Shown here: piece by piece, positions 11,969 to 19,944 of the stretch
How the letters are laid out: every line of letters begins with the position of its first letter
Numbering within the stretch: the stretch's first letter is position 1
Virus record (IMG/VR): IMGVR_UViG_3300025921_000034
Span: 1-45,011 of that record
Direction: 5' to 3' (one strand)
Source of the DNA: a virus
Length of the DNA: 45,011 nucleotides
Program-made: the position numbers and the translations under genes
Notes under the pieces: generated by a model
The model's database searches: none
What the model saw: only the letters and a program-made list of their open reading frames with translations
Told to the model about the DNA's origin: nothing

Positions 11969-14334
11969 GCAAGACCAAGACGGCGGGCGCCCAGACTGGC
12001 GCCGCGTGCACCTCAAAGAACAACGGCGACACCTGCAAGCTCCGCGGCGAGCACGTCGTCCACTCGACGACCGCCGACGTGAAGAAGGTCGCGCAGCACC
12101 GCACGTGGCAGCTCGCCGAGGACGGCCGCGTTCACGTGATCACGTTCAACCGCGGCAAGAAGATGGCCGACTGGTTCGAGGACGCACCGCCCACCGATGG
12201 CCGGATCCAAGACGGCACTGCGCCCGTCATGAACGCCGAGCCCGAACGGTGCGACGCGAAGCGGTTCGGCTGCACCCGCTGCGTGCTGCAGTTCGGCCAC
12301 GCCGGCGATCATTTTACCGTCGGAGAGGATTCCGGCCGCGCGAGCTCGTGGGCCGGGCAGAGCGACGAGATGAACAGCTGGCAGCCGTGCAACGCGGTCA
12401 ACGACGGAATTATCTGCCGTCGCCCGGAAGAGCACGACGGTCATCACCGTGGCGTGGGTCGCGCGTCGGGGACGCTGCACGAATGGGATGACGATCTCAT
12501 TATCGTCGCCTCGTTCGCCGGCGGCGATGTCGTCGCCAGGCTGCTCGGTGACGACGAACAGCGCCCGCGCGAGCTCGACGCCGGCGCGAAGGCCGACCTC
12601 GCGAAGGTGTTTGGGGACGATGGCAAGCCGGCCAAGGCAAGGTCGCGCAAGAAGCACGTCGAGCCGGAGGTCACCGTCGAGGTCGGCCATGCATCGCTGA
12701 CGGTCAAAGTCGACGACGGCCCATCGATCGTCGTCTGGGAGGTCGGTCAACGTGTGCAGCTCGCCAAGCGTCGCCGCGGGCCTGTCGAGATCGGGAAGGT
12801 GCGCGACCTCGCCGACACCAGTCGCGGCCGGCGCGCTCTTGTTGCGTGGCCGAGCGGCGGCGAGCAGTTCGTCGACCTGGTCGAGTTGGAAGTAGCTCCG
12901 GCAGAACAGACCGCCTCGCAGGATGAAGCGGTCGCGGCGCCCGCGCCGGTGAAGTTCACCGACCTGTGCCTGAAGTGCGGACTCGCTAAGCACGCCGGGA
13001 AGTGCGCGAAGGCCGAGCAGCCCGCGGCCACGTCGGCGTACACGGCGCCAGAGCACAGGCTGGAGAAGATCGGCAGCTACGAGGTTCACCCGGCGGCGGC
13101 GCTGTTTCCGATGATCGGCGGTGCCGATCGCGAGGCGTTCATCGCAGACCTGAAGAACGGATTGCGCCGCAAGATCGTGCGGCTCAACGGCGCGATCTTG
13201 GACGGCCGCAACCGGCTTAGTGGGTGCCTCGAGCTCGGCATCGAGCCGCAGTTCCGCGAGTTCGGCTCCGAGCCCGGCGACGGCGACGATCCGATCGCGT
13301 TCGTGATCAGCGAGAACATCGCGCGGCGCCACCTCAACGAGACTCAGCGCTCGTTCGTTGGCGCCGAGCTCGTGCCGATGTACGAAGCTGCCGCGAAGGA
13401 GCGCCAGAAGCGAAAATCCGACCCTGCTAGCGCAAATGTGCGCGAACAAAACGGCAAGGCGACCGAGGCGGCGGCCCGCGCGGTGAACGTCTCCGCGCGG
13501 TCCATCGAGAACGCGCTCAAGGTGAAGCGCGACGCCGCACCCGAGGTGCTCGCCGCCGCGAAGGATCGCGGCGAGCTCAAGGTCAGCGCGGCCGCCGACC
13601 TCGCGACGCTGCCGAAGAGCAAGCAGACGGAGATCATCAAGAAGGTCGGCGGCGGCGAGATCCGAGCCGGCAAGGTCCGCTCGCTCGTTCGCCAGGAGAA
13701 CAAGCGCGACGTCGTTCGCAAGATCAATACCGGCGCCGTGCTGCCGCCGCCGCTCGGGCCGTACGGCGTCATCTATGCCGACTACCCGTGGCTCTACGAG
13801 AACAGCGACCAGCACGAGGGCTCTCGCGGTCACATCGACTACCCGCCGATGGCGCTCGACCAGGCGCAGCTCGAGGTCGCCCGACACAAGGGCCTACAGG
13901 TCAGCGACCTCACGATCATCGACCACGCCCACATGATGCAGTCGCGCGCGTCCGAGGACTGCATCCTCGCGCTGTGGACGACGAACTGGCACATCGTGAT
14001 GCAAATGCGCCAGGTCCTCGCGGCGTACGGCGCGACGCACCGCACGGTGATCACGTGGCCCAAGCCGAAGGCCGGCGTCGGCACGTGGCCGCGCGGGCAG
14101 ACCGAGCACCTCGTGATCGCTAGCTACGGCGAGCCGACTCACACGCTGAACGAGCTCACCACGCTGCTCGAGTCGTACGCGCAACGCGAGCACAGCAGGA
14201 AGCCGGACGAGGTGGCGGACCTGCTGCGCAAGCACTGCGCTGGGCCGTTCCTCGAGCTCTTCGGTCGCGAGCAGCGCGAGGGCTGGACCGTGTGGGGCGC
14301 CGAGTCGAAGAAGTTCGACCAGGAGGCCGCGTAG
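11965..14334 (+). CDS. Multi-domain zinc-module/ParB/MT-A70 DNA adenine methyltransferase, 789 aa
   Basis: The GTG at 11965 overlaps the upstream stop. Residues 1-180 hold three similar Cys-His-Trp modules, each C, C, then H-x2-3-H and a later Trp (near residues 15-47, 96-125 and 143-178). Residues 335-347 form a CLKCGLAKHAGKC knuckle. Residues 368-435 look like a ParB/Srx domain (KIGSYEVHPAAAL, AILDGRNRLSGCLELGIEP), followed by ENIARRHLNETQRS and an HTH. From residue 600 comes an MT-A70 methyltransferase: YGVIYADYPWLYEN, with DYPW replacing the usual DPPW, then HIDYPPMALDQ and GTWPRGQTEHLVIASYG. It probably makes N6-methyladenine in phage DNA. The ParB-methylase pairing is known in phages; the zinc-module N-terminus is unusual. 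Confidence 0.75.
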   Translation: MSKTKTAGAQTGAACTSKNNGDTCKLRGEHVVHSTTADVKKVAQHRTWQLAEDGRVHVITFNRGKKMADWFEDAPPTDGRIQDGTAPVMNAEPERCDAKRFGCTRCVLQFGHAGDHFTVGEDSGRASSWAGQSDEMNSWQPCNAVNDGIICRRPEEHDGHHRGVGRASGTLHEWDDDLIIVASFAGGDVVARLLGDDEQRPRELDAGAKADLAKVFGDDGKPAKARSRKKHVEPEVTVEVGHASLTVKVDDGPSIVVWEVGQRVQLAKRRRGPVEIGKVRDLADTSRGRRALVAWPSGGEQFVDLVELEVAPAEQTASQDEAVAAPAPVKFTDLCLKCGLAKHAGKCAKAEQPAATSAYTAPEHRLEKIGSYEVHPAAALFPMIGGADREAFIADLKNGLRRKIVRLNGAILDGRNRLSGCLELGIEPQFREFGSEPGDGDDPIAFVISENIARRHLNETQRSFVGAELVPMYEAAAKERQKRKSDPASANVREQNGKATEAAARAVNVSARSIENALKVKRDAAPEVLAAAKDRGELKVSAAADLATLPKSKQTEIIKKVGGGEIRAGKVRSLVRQENKRDVVRKINTGAVLPPPLGPYGVIYADYPWLYENSDQHEGSRGHIDYPPMALDQAQLEVARHKGLQVSDLTIIDHAHMMQSRASEDCILALWTTNWHIVMQMRQVLAAYGATHRTVITWPKPKAGVGTWPRGQTEHLVIASYGEPTHTLNELTTLLESYAQREHSRKPDEVADLLRKHCAGPFLELFGREQREGWTVWGAESKKFDQEAA

Positions 14335-14619
14335 GTGGCGGTCACGGCGCACGCTGTCTGCGGCGGCTGCCTGCTCGACCTCGCGAACTGCGCGTGCGCG
14401 CCGGTTGAGGAGATCGAAGGCTGGCGCGTTGTCTGCGATCACCCCGGCTGCAGGGCGTTCGTGCGCGCGCTCGACTGCGGCGATGACGACCGCACCGCGT
14501 TCGAGGCGTCGCTCGCTCTGGCCATCGCGTACGGCTGGCGCATCGCACCTGACCGCTTTATTCGCTCGCGCCGGGACCTGTGCCCGGATCACGTGGATGC
14601 CGTGGAGGACCGATGGTAA
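14335..14619 (+). CDS. Cys-rich small protein, 94 aa
   Basis: The GTG at 14335 directly follows the methyltransferase stop. The N-terminus AVCGGCLLDLANCAC has CxxC and CxC pairs, the middle has WRVVCDHPGC, and the end has RRDLCPDHVDAVEDRW. In between is a helix (EASLALAIAYGWRI). The DLCP-x-H ending is common in small phage proteins of unknown role and suggests a zinc-stabilised fold. It overlaps the next gene by seven bases. Confidence 0.6.
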   Translation: MAVTAHAVCGGCLLDLANCACAPVEEIEGWRVVCDHPGCRAFVRALDCGDDDRTAFEASLALAIAYGWRIAPDRFIRSRRDLCPDHVDAVEDRW

Positions 14620-14966
14620 TGGCGGCCGTTCCGTACCAGAAGCTCTCGATCCAGCAGAAGCGCGAGCTCGACCTGTCCAAGGTGCGCGACGCGGCGGTCC
14701 GCTGCCCGCACTGCGAGATGCAGGTCATGCCCGTCGATCTGCTCGTGCACGTCGCGCAGCGATGCGCCGGTCGCCCCGAGCCCGGTCCGGGCGCGAAGTG
14801 GATCACGCACCGCGAGGCGCTCGCGATGGGTGTCGCGCGGGCAACGCTGTCGTTCTGGGTCGAGCGCGACTTCGTGCGCGCGACCGGAGAGCGCCAGGAC
14901 CGCAAATATCTGCTGCGGGATCTCGCCCTGAAGATTGCCCAGCAGAAGGGCTTTCGTCGTCGCTAG
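14613..14966 (+). CDS. Zinc-finger/HTH small regulator, 117 aa
   Basis: The ATG at 14613 has a GGAGG site five bases upstream; an in-frame ATG at 14619 is an alternative. Residues 22-50 hold VRCPHCEMQVMPVDLLVHVA and QRC, a C-x2-C-x13-H-x3-C finger. From residue 65 an HTH of the MerR/excisionase style follows: ITHREALAMGVARATLSFWV, then FVRATGERQDRKYLLRDL. It is the last gene of the early cluster before the tail protein Z gene. It may regulate late transcription, but this is inference from position. Confidence 0.6.
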   Translation: MVMAAVPYQKLSIQQKRELDLSKVRDAAVRCPHCEMQVMPVDLLVHVAQRCAGRPEPGPGAKWITHREALAMGVARATLSFWVERDFVRATGERQDRKYLLRDLALKIAQQKGFRRR

Positions 14967-14990
14967 TTCAACTTCTTGAACGGAGCAAGC

Positions 14991-15545
14991 ATGCCTGTAA
15001 GGGTCAGCGTCCAGATCGATCGGTCACAAATCGCAGCGCTCGAAAACAGCGAGTTCAAGGCCGCGCTAAAGCGAGCCTTGCGCAAGGCTGGCGCGACCGC
15101 GCAGCGCGACATGAAGTCGGATGCGAGCAGGCGGATCCGCGCGCGGAAGGCGCTCAAGGTCCGGTACATCTCGCGCGCGCTGTCACTTGGTCGGCCGAGC
15201 GGCGGCGACGTCAGCAACTTCTCCTGGGCGCTGAACGTGTCCGGCGAGCGGGTGCCGCTGATCGCGTACCCGCTGCGTCAGACCAAGAAGGGCGTCAGCG
15301 TCCAGATCAACAAGGGCAAGCGCACCCTCATCAAGCGCTCGTTCGTCGCGACGATGAAGAGCGGGCACAAGGGCGTGTTCCAACGTAAGGGCAAGGAGCG
15401 GCTGCCTATCAAGGAGTTGCACGGCTCGCGCCCGGTCGACGCGCTGCTGCACAAGGGCGAAGCGGATGGCGTCGCGCAGCGCGGCTCGAGCTCGTTCGGC
15501 GCGACGTTCACGCGGGTGCTTCCGCTGGAGATCGGCAAGAAGTGA
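14991..15545 (+). CDS. Minor tail protein Z-like, 184 aa
   Basis: The ATG at 14991 follows CGGAG. The sequence has the features of the phage minor tail protein Z family: N-terminal AALKRALRKAGATAQRDM, SRRIRARKALKVRYISRALS, FSWALNVSGERVPLIAY and IKRSFVATMKSGHKGVFQR. The end KERLPIKELHGSRPVDAL is diagnostic. In lambda, Z lies next to U in the tail region and helps join the tail to the head. Here it is about 9 kb upstream of the tail genes and is separated from the terminase by an HNH gene and a 62-residue gene. Confidence 0.75.
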   Translation: MPVRVSVQIDRSQIAALENSEFKAALKRALRKAGATAQRDMKSDASRRIRARKALKVRYISRALSLGRPSGGDVSNFSWALNVSGERVPLIAYPLRQTKKGVSVQINKGKRTLIKRSFVATMKSGHKGVFQRKGKERLPIKELHGSRPVDALLHKGEADGVAQRGSSSFGATFTRVLPLEIGKK

Positions 15546-15730
15546 ACGACGTGAGCGCGCAGAGTCTGTTGCTGGGTCGCATCGCATGGCGATGGCGCGG
15601 ACCAATACCCAGCGATCGGACCGGCATTGATAACGGCGTTATCGTCGCTGTCTTCGAGTACAGCCTGATGATGCTGATGTCGGATGGTCACCTCGAGAAT
15701 TGGCAGACTACGCAGGTGACCGTCGAATGA
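15542..15730 (+). CDS. Hypothetical protein, 62 aa
   Basis: The GTG at 15542 overlaps the stop of the Z-like gene (GTGA), and the end overlaps the HNH gene (ATGA). The peptide begins MNDVSAQSLLLGRIAWRWRG, has a hydrophobic stretch NGVIVAVFEYSLMMLMSDG and ends QTTQVTVE. Base use here is less GC-biased than in the flanking genes and matches the HNH gene that follows, so the two may have arrived together. No family is recognised. Confidence 0.5.
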   Translation: MNDVSAQSLLLGRIAWRWRGPIPSDRTGIDNGVIVAVFEYSLMMLMSDGHLENWQTTQVTVE

Positions 15731-16863
15731 CGCGCATTGCCACGCTCAGCGATGCAGGCGCGCGGCGTTACGAGCGTCGAATGCAGGGCTACACGTATCG
15801 AGAGATAGCGGAGACAGAGGGAGTCAGCGTCGGCGCCGTGCAGGCGTCCGTGAAGTCGCATGCCGAAAGTCTCGGCCTGCAGGTGCCAGTACGCGTATTG
15901 CCACTGCTTGGCGCGTCAGAGCTCGCGCGTGAACTCGGGCTGAGCGAGGACCAGGTTGCCAGGCTGAAGGCAAAAGAAGTGATCGTAGGCAGGATCTACG
16001 GGAAGCGGATGCGGTTCGATATCGAGGCCGTCAAGGTGGCGCTCGCGTCCTACGCGGAATCCAAGAGGCCCTCGTACAAGCGCTGCACCGTGTGCGACCT
16101 CGAGCTGCCGCTCGATGCGTTCATTGCGCTCAAGCGGTCCGACAAGCGATGCAAGCCAGGACACGTGTGGACGGGCCATTCGAGCGACTGTCGCACATGC
16201 AGGAAGCTCTACAAGCGCGCGGTGCGATTCGAGGAGGCGCGCGCTGCAGGCAGGACATTCGAGCCTAGGGGCGATCGTGCCGAGCAGCGAGATCGTCGCG
16301 ACGCCATTAAGGCTGAGCGCGCAGCCATGGTGCGTGTTGCGCGGGCGATGGTGATGTTGTTCTGGGTGCTCCGCGCATTCGGCAAGCTGGCGATGACACC
16401 AGAGCAGCGCGAAGAGGAGCGCAAGTCACGAATCGCACTGATGGTTAAGCAGCAACGCGAGCGCCGTCACAACGACCCCGAGTATTGGGCCTCTCGTAAG
16501 GCCATGAAGGTTAGGCGCAAGCGAGCAATTGAAGGTACGCAGGTTGAGCCGGTCAGTTTGTTACGTGTGGCCGAGCTCGACAACTCGACCTGCTACTTAT
16601 GCGGCCGTGCCGTGCCGCAACACACGCAGGTCGTTCGTGACCAGGCGTCGCTCGAGCACGTCATCGCATTGTCGAAGGGGGGCTCGCACACATACGGCAA
16701 CGTTCGCCTCGCGCATCGTGGCTGCAACAGCTCGAAGGGAGCAAAGCCTCTGGCAACCGCCGTGCCACCGGCACCCCCACCGGGTGTCTTAGTTTCCCCT
16801 GAGGCACGCCGGCGCATTGCGGGTGGCGGAGCCGCGAGGGGCGACGATCGTAAAGGCGTTTGA
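15727..16863 (+). CDS. HNH endonuclease with N-terminal HTH, 378 aa
   Basis: The ATG at 15727 overlaps the preceding stop. Residues 15-50 hold a sigma-region-4-like HTH (YERRMQGYTYREIAETEGVS). A second HTH-like part follows (ELARELGLSEDQVARLKAK). Then come Cys-rich segments (RCTVCDLELPLDAF; CRTCRKLYKR), a long charged helix and a C-terminal HNH motif: CYLCGRAV, SLEHVIALSKGGSHTYGNV and HRGCNSSKG. It is probably a free-standing or homing-type nuclease. HNH genes next to terminase genes are common and can aid packaging. The third codon positions are visibly less GC-rich than in neighbours, suggesting later acquisition. Confidence 0.75.
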   Translation: MTRIATLSDAGARRYERRMQGYTYREIAETEGVSVGAVQASVKSHAESLGLQVPVRVLPLLGASELARELGLSEDQVARLKAKEVIVGRIYGKRMRFDIEAVKVALASYAESKRPSYKRCTVCDLELPLDAFIALKRSDKRCKPGHVWTGHSSDCRTCRKLYKRAVRFEEARAAGRTFEPRGDRAEQRDRRDAIKAERAAMVRVARAMVMLFWVLRAFGKLAMTPEQREEERKSRIALMVKQQRERRHNDPEYWASRKAMKVRRKRAIEGTQVEPVSLLRVAELDNSTCYLCGRAVPQHTQVVRDQASLEHVIALSKGGSHTYGNVRLAHRGCNSSKGAKPLATAVPPAPPPGVLVSPEARRRIAGGGAARGDDRKGV

Positions 16864-16887
16864 TCTATCGCCAGTCGCCACCGCACC

Positions 16888-17442
16888 ATGACCAGGAAGC
16901 CACAACCGACCGAGCCGGCGCCCGAGCTGATGGGGATCCGTGAGTACGCACGCCATCGCAAGGAGCGCGGGCTCGCCGGCGGCACGCACAAGGCCGTACA
17001 GGCCGCGATCCGCGACGGTCGACTCATGCGCGCGGTCCGCGATGGCAAGATCGACGCCTCGATCGCCGACAGTGAATGGCGCGCGGTCACGCTGAGCCAG
17101 CGCATCCCGCGCACCGGACCGACGGCGCCGCAGCACTGGGGCGACGACGACGAGCTGCCGCCGGGCGTCCCGAGCCTCGCCGAGTCGCGCGCGCGCCGCG
17201 AGGCCGCGGAGGCGGCGCTGTCCGAGATCGAGCTCGCGGAGAAGCGCGGCGAGCTCGTGCTCGCGAAAGACGTCGAGTCGAAGATCGTCAACGTGTTCGC
17301 GCACTGCAAGACGAAGCTGCTCGCGGTGCCCGGACGCATTCGCCAGAGCGACCCAGGGATGAGCGATGTGCAGATCGATCTGATTGAAGCTGCGATCCGC
17401 GCTGCGCTCGAGGAGCTTGCAGGCAAAGGCAACGTCAGGTGA
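16888..17442 (+). CDS. Terminase small subunit, Nu1-like, 184 aa
   Basis: The ATG at 16888 begins the packaging operon. The N-terminal half has a helical DNA-binding look: GIREYARHRKERGLAGGTHK, then AIRDGRLMRAVRDGKID. From residue 90 it matches the Nu1/DUF1441 type: SRARREAAEAALSEIELAEK, RGELVLAKDVESKIVNVFAH and CKTKLLAVPGRIRQSDPG, the usual coiled assembly region. It recognises phage DNA and recruits the large subunit, whose gene overlaps it by four bases. Confidence 0.8.
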   Translation: MTRKPQPTEPAPELMGIREYARHRKERGLAGGTHKAVQAAIRDGRLMRAVRDGKIDASIADSEWRAVTLSQRIPRTGPTAPQHWGDDDELPPGVPSLAESRARREAAEAALSEIELAEKRGELVLAKDVESKIVNVFAHCKTKLLAVPGRIRQSDPGMSDVQIDLIEAAIRAALEELAGKGNVR

Positions 17443-19478
17443 GTGCGGAGCCGACCACGATCAGCGGCGCCTTCGTGGATGTCGACGCGATCGTCGCGCG
17501 GGCGATGGGCGCGTGGCGGCCGCCGCCGCGGCTGACGCTATCGGCGTGGGCAGACGAGTACTACATGCTCAGCGCGGAGACGTCGGCCGAGCCGGGAAGG
17601 TGGAGCACGATCCCTTACCAGCGCGAGATCATGAACGCCTTTACGGATCCGAAGATCCGGATCGTCGTCGTGATGAAGTCAGCGCGGGTGGGCTATACGC
17701 TCATGCTGATGGCCGCAATCGGCTACTACATGCACCAGGATCCGACGTCGATCATGGTCGTGCAGCCGACTGTCGACGACGCGAAGGGCTGGTCGAAGGA
17801 GTCGCTCGCGCCGATGCTGCGCGACGTGCCGGTGCTCGCCGCGCTCGCGGTGCGCGACGTCGAAGAGAAGAGCAAGGGCAGCAAGAAGAAGGACGGCTCA
17901 GACACGCTGCAGCTCAAGACATTCCCGGGCGGCGTGCTCTCCGTCGTCGGAGCGAACAGCGGCACCGGTTTTCGCCGCGTCAGCCGGCGCGTCGTCGGCT
18001 TCGACGAGGTCGATGCGTATCCGCCGTCCGCCGGTGACGAAGGCGACCAGATCAGCCTCGGCATGAAGCGCTCGGAAGCGTTCCACAACCGCAAGGCCAT
18101 CCTCGGATCGACGCCGTTGATCGCGGGCTCCTCGCGCATCGAGGACCAGTTCCTCGCGGGCGATCAGCGCCGCTACCACGTGCCGTGCCCCACGTGTGGC
18201 TACAAGGACTTCCTCGTGTTCGATCGCGAGGCGGCACGCGGCCATCGCATGCGCTGGGACGATGACGCACCGGAGGATGCCTACTTCGAATGCCGCGGCA
18301 ACGGCTGCCGGATCGAGCACAAGGATAAGCGCTGGATGGTCGAGCGCGGCGAATGGATCCCAGACAACCCCGGCGCCGCGACGAGGAGCTACCACCTTTG
18401 GTCGGCGCTCAGCTACTCGCCGAACGCGACATGGGCGAACATCGTCGCGGAGTTCCTCGCCGCGAAGAAGGATCCGGACAAGCTCAAGACGTTCGTAAAC
18501 ACCACGCTCGGCGAGACGTGGAAGGAGAAGGGCGAGGCGCCGGAATGGGAGCGTCTGTATCAGCGCCGCGAGACCTACGCGATCGGCTCTGTTCCGGACG
18601 GCGTGCTCGTGCTGACGTGCGGCGTCGACGTCCAGAAGGACCGCCTGATGTTCGAGGTTGTCGGCTGGGCGGCGAACAAAGAGAACTGGTCGATCGATGC
18701 GGGCATCATCTGGGGTGACACCTCGCTGCCGTCGACATGGACCAAGCTCGACGAGCTGCTCGCGCGGCCATTCCTCGGTCACGACGGCGCGATTCACACG
18801 ATCTCGCTGATGGCCGTGGACTCAGGTTACAACACGCAGGTCGTCTACGGATGGGCGCGTCGCAAGCCGATGTCACAGGTGATCGCGACGAAGGGAACGT
18901 CCGGCGCGCACGCGCTGGTCGGAAAGGCGTCTCCTGTCGAGGTGACGGCGAACGGCAGGACGCTGCGGCGCGGCTACAAGGTCTGGCCGATCGGCGTCGA
19001 TATCGCGAAGGCGGAGCTCTACGGCTGGCTCCGGCTGCAAGTCGACGACGGTGAGATTCCGCCCGGCTTCTGTCACTTCCCGGAGCATTCCGAGGAGTTC
19101 TTCAAGCAGCTGACGGCCGAGCACCTGGTCACCGCGACCGACAAGAAGCATCGGCAGCGTCGTGAGTGGCACGTGCTGCCGAATCGCGAGAACCACTATC
19201 TCGACTGTCGCGTGATGGCGCGTGTCGCGGCCGCAGTGCTCGGCATCGACCGTCTCGCGAACGGGTCGCGGCCTCGTTCGCCGGCGCCGGCTGCAGCCGC
19301 GGATGGAGCTTCGGCCCAACTCGCGCCGGCACTGGCGCCTGTAGCGCCGCCGAGCTCGCCGCCGTCTCCGAACGAGCCGCCGACGTCTGCGGATCCTCCG
19401 GCGCCGGCGCGCACAGGGTTCTGGAAGAAACCCGGAGGCGCGCCGCGGCGAGGCAACTGGTTCAGCAAGCGGCGTTGA
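17439..19478 (+). CDS. Terminase large subunit, lambda gpA family, 679 aa
   Basis: The GTG at 17439 overlaps the small-subunit stop. The N-terminal ATPase shows gpA-family features: LTLSAWADEYYMLSAETSAE, GRWSTIPYQREIMNAF and a Walker-A-like VVVMKSARVGYTLML. GANSGTGFRRVSRRVVGFDE carries the Walker B acid. A zinc-like CPTCGYKDF and a later CRGNGC follow. The nuclease half starts near residue 385 (VLTCGVDVQKDRLMFEVVGW) and includes MAVDSGYNTQVVYGW. The last 60 residues are Pro/Ala-rich and probably flexible. It cuts and pumps DNA into proheads. Confidence 0.92.
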   Translation: MSAEPTTISGAFVDVDAIVARAMGAWRPPPRLTLSAWADEYYMLSAETSAEPGRWSTIPYQREIMNAFTDPKIRIVVVMKSARVGYTLMLMAAIGYYMHQDPTSIMVVQPTVDDAKGWSKESLAPMLRDVPVLAALAVRDVEEKSKGSKKKDGSDTLQLKTFPGGVLSVVGANSGTGFRRVSRRVVGFDEVDAYPPSAGDEGDQISLGMKRSEAFHNRKAILGSTPLIAGSSRIEDQFLAGDQRRYHVPCPTCGYKDFLVFDREAARGHRMRWDDDAPEDAYFECRGNGCRIEHKDKRWMVERGEWIPDNPGAATRSYHLWSALSYSPNATWANIVAEFLAAKKDPDKLKTFVNTTLGETWKEKGEAPEWERLYQRRETYAIGSVPDGVLVLTCGVDVQKDRLMFEVVGWAANKENWSIDAGIIWGDTSLPSTWTKLDELLARPFLGHDGAIHTISLMAVDSGYNTQVVYGWARRKPMSQVIATKGTSGAHALVGKASPVEVTANGRTLRRGYKVWPIGVDIAKAELYGWLRLQVDDGEIPPGFCHFPEHSEEFFKQLTAEHLVTATDKKHRQRREWHVLPNRENHYLDCRVMARVAAAVLGIDRLANGSRPRSPAPAAAADGASAQLAPALAPVAPPSSPPSPNEPPTSADPPAPARTGFWKKPGGAPRRGNWFSKRR

Positions 19479-19488
19479 CGTCGGCGCC

Positions 19489-19629
19489 TTACTCCAACCA
19501 CGCCGGCTCCGCGTCGTCCGGAGCGGTGAAGCGCGCCACGGTGTCCTCCGGGCGCACGGTTTCGATGTCGCGCGCGATCTCGTAGAGCTCGTGCATGCAG
19601 CCGACTTCGATGATTCGGTAGTCATCCAT
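19489..19629 (-). CDS. Possible small leftward protein, 46 aa
   Basis: In the 223-base space between the terminase and gpW genes only the minus strand carries a plausible frame. From the ATG at 19629 it reads MDDYRIIEVGCMHELYEIAR, then DIETVRPEDTVARFTAPDDA. The composition is normal and acidic, unlike the arginine-rich shadows common here. No ribosome-binding site is visible, and the frame is open further upstream. It lies against the direction of the late genes, so it may be a moron or spurious. Confidence 0.35.
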   Translation of the reverse strand: MDDYRIIEVGCMHELYEIARDIETVRPEDTVARFTAPDDAEPAWLE

Positions 19630-19664
19630 GTCGCCGGCGCGTGCGAGCGGCGTGCCGTGCTTCG

Positions 19665-19690
19665 TTGACAGGTCGCGCGACGCGTGATCC
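19665..19690 (+). promoter_or_regulatory. Late element 1, TTGAC-N14-GTGATCC
   Basis: TTGAC at 19665-19669 is followed by 14 bases and then GTGATCC at 19684-19690, eleven bases before the gpW ATG at 19702. It is one of five copies with nearly fixed spacing upstream of late genes, and is proposed as a late promoter or activator site. Confidence 0.65.
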
Positions 19691-19701
19691 GTCCGAGGTG
19701 G

Positions 19702-19944
19702 ATGGCATGGACGCAAGCTGATGCCGACGCGGTGCAGGCCGCGGTGATCGCGCTCGCGTCCGGCACTCGAGCGACCATGGTGTCGTTTACGGGACCGCCT
19801 GCGCGCCAGGTGCAGTACGCCGTCGCCGAGCTGCCGCAACTTCGAGCGTTGTTGGCGGAAATTCAGCGCGCTTTGGCCAAAACGGCCACGTTTCGCCGGG
19901 TTTCTTTCAGCAAAGGATTCGATCCGCCGAGGGGTTCGGGATGA
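19702..19944 (+). CDS. Head-tail joining protein gpW-like, 80 aa
   Basis: The ATG at 19702 follows GAGG; the GTG at 19684 is part of the late element and was not chosen. The sequence MAWTQADADAVQAAVIALAS, then GTRATMVSFTGPPARQVQYA and ELPQLRALLAEIQRALA matches the gpW pattern. That pattern is a helix with an aromatic start, a beta hairpin around a Gly/Arg segment, and a second helix. Length and position between terminase and portal agree with lambda W. It completes the filled head before tail joining. The last 20 residues are a basic tail. Confidence 0.8.
   Translation: MAWTQADADAVQAAVIALASGTRATMVSFTGPPARQVQYAVAELPQLRALLAEIQRALAKTATFRRVSFSKGFDPPRGSG

Noticed and set aside
12013-13887. 624-residue leftward frame
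   Set aside because: It is antisense to the ParB-methyltransferase gene, has a biased composition and no recognisable motif.
14976-15545. TTG start for the Z-like gene
   Set aside because: The ATG at 14991 has CGGAG at good spacing and matches the family start.
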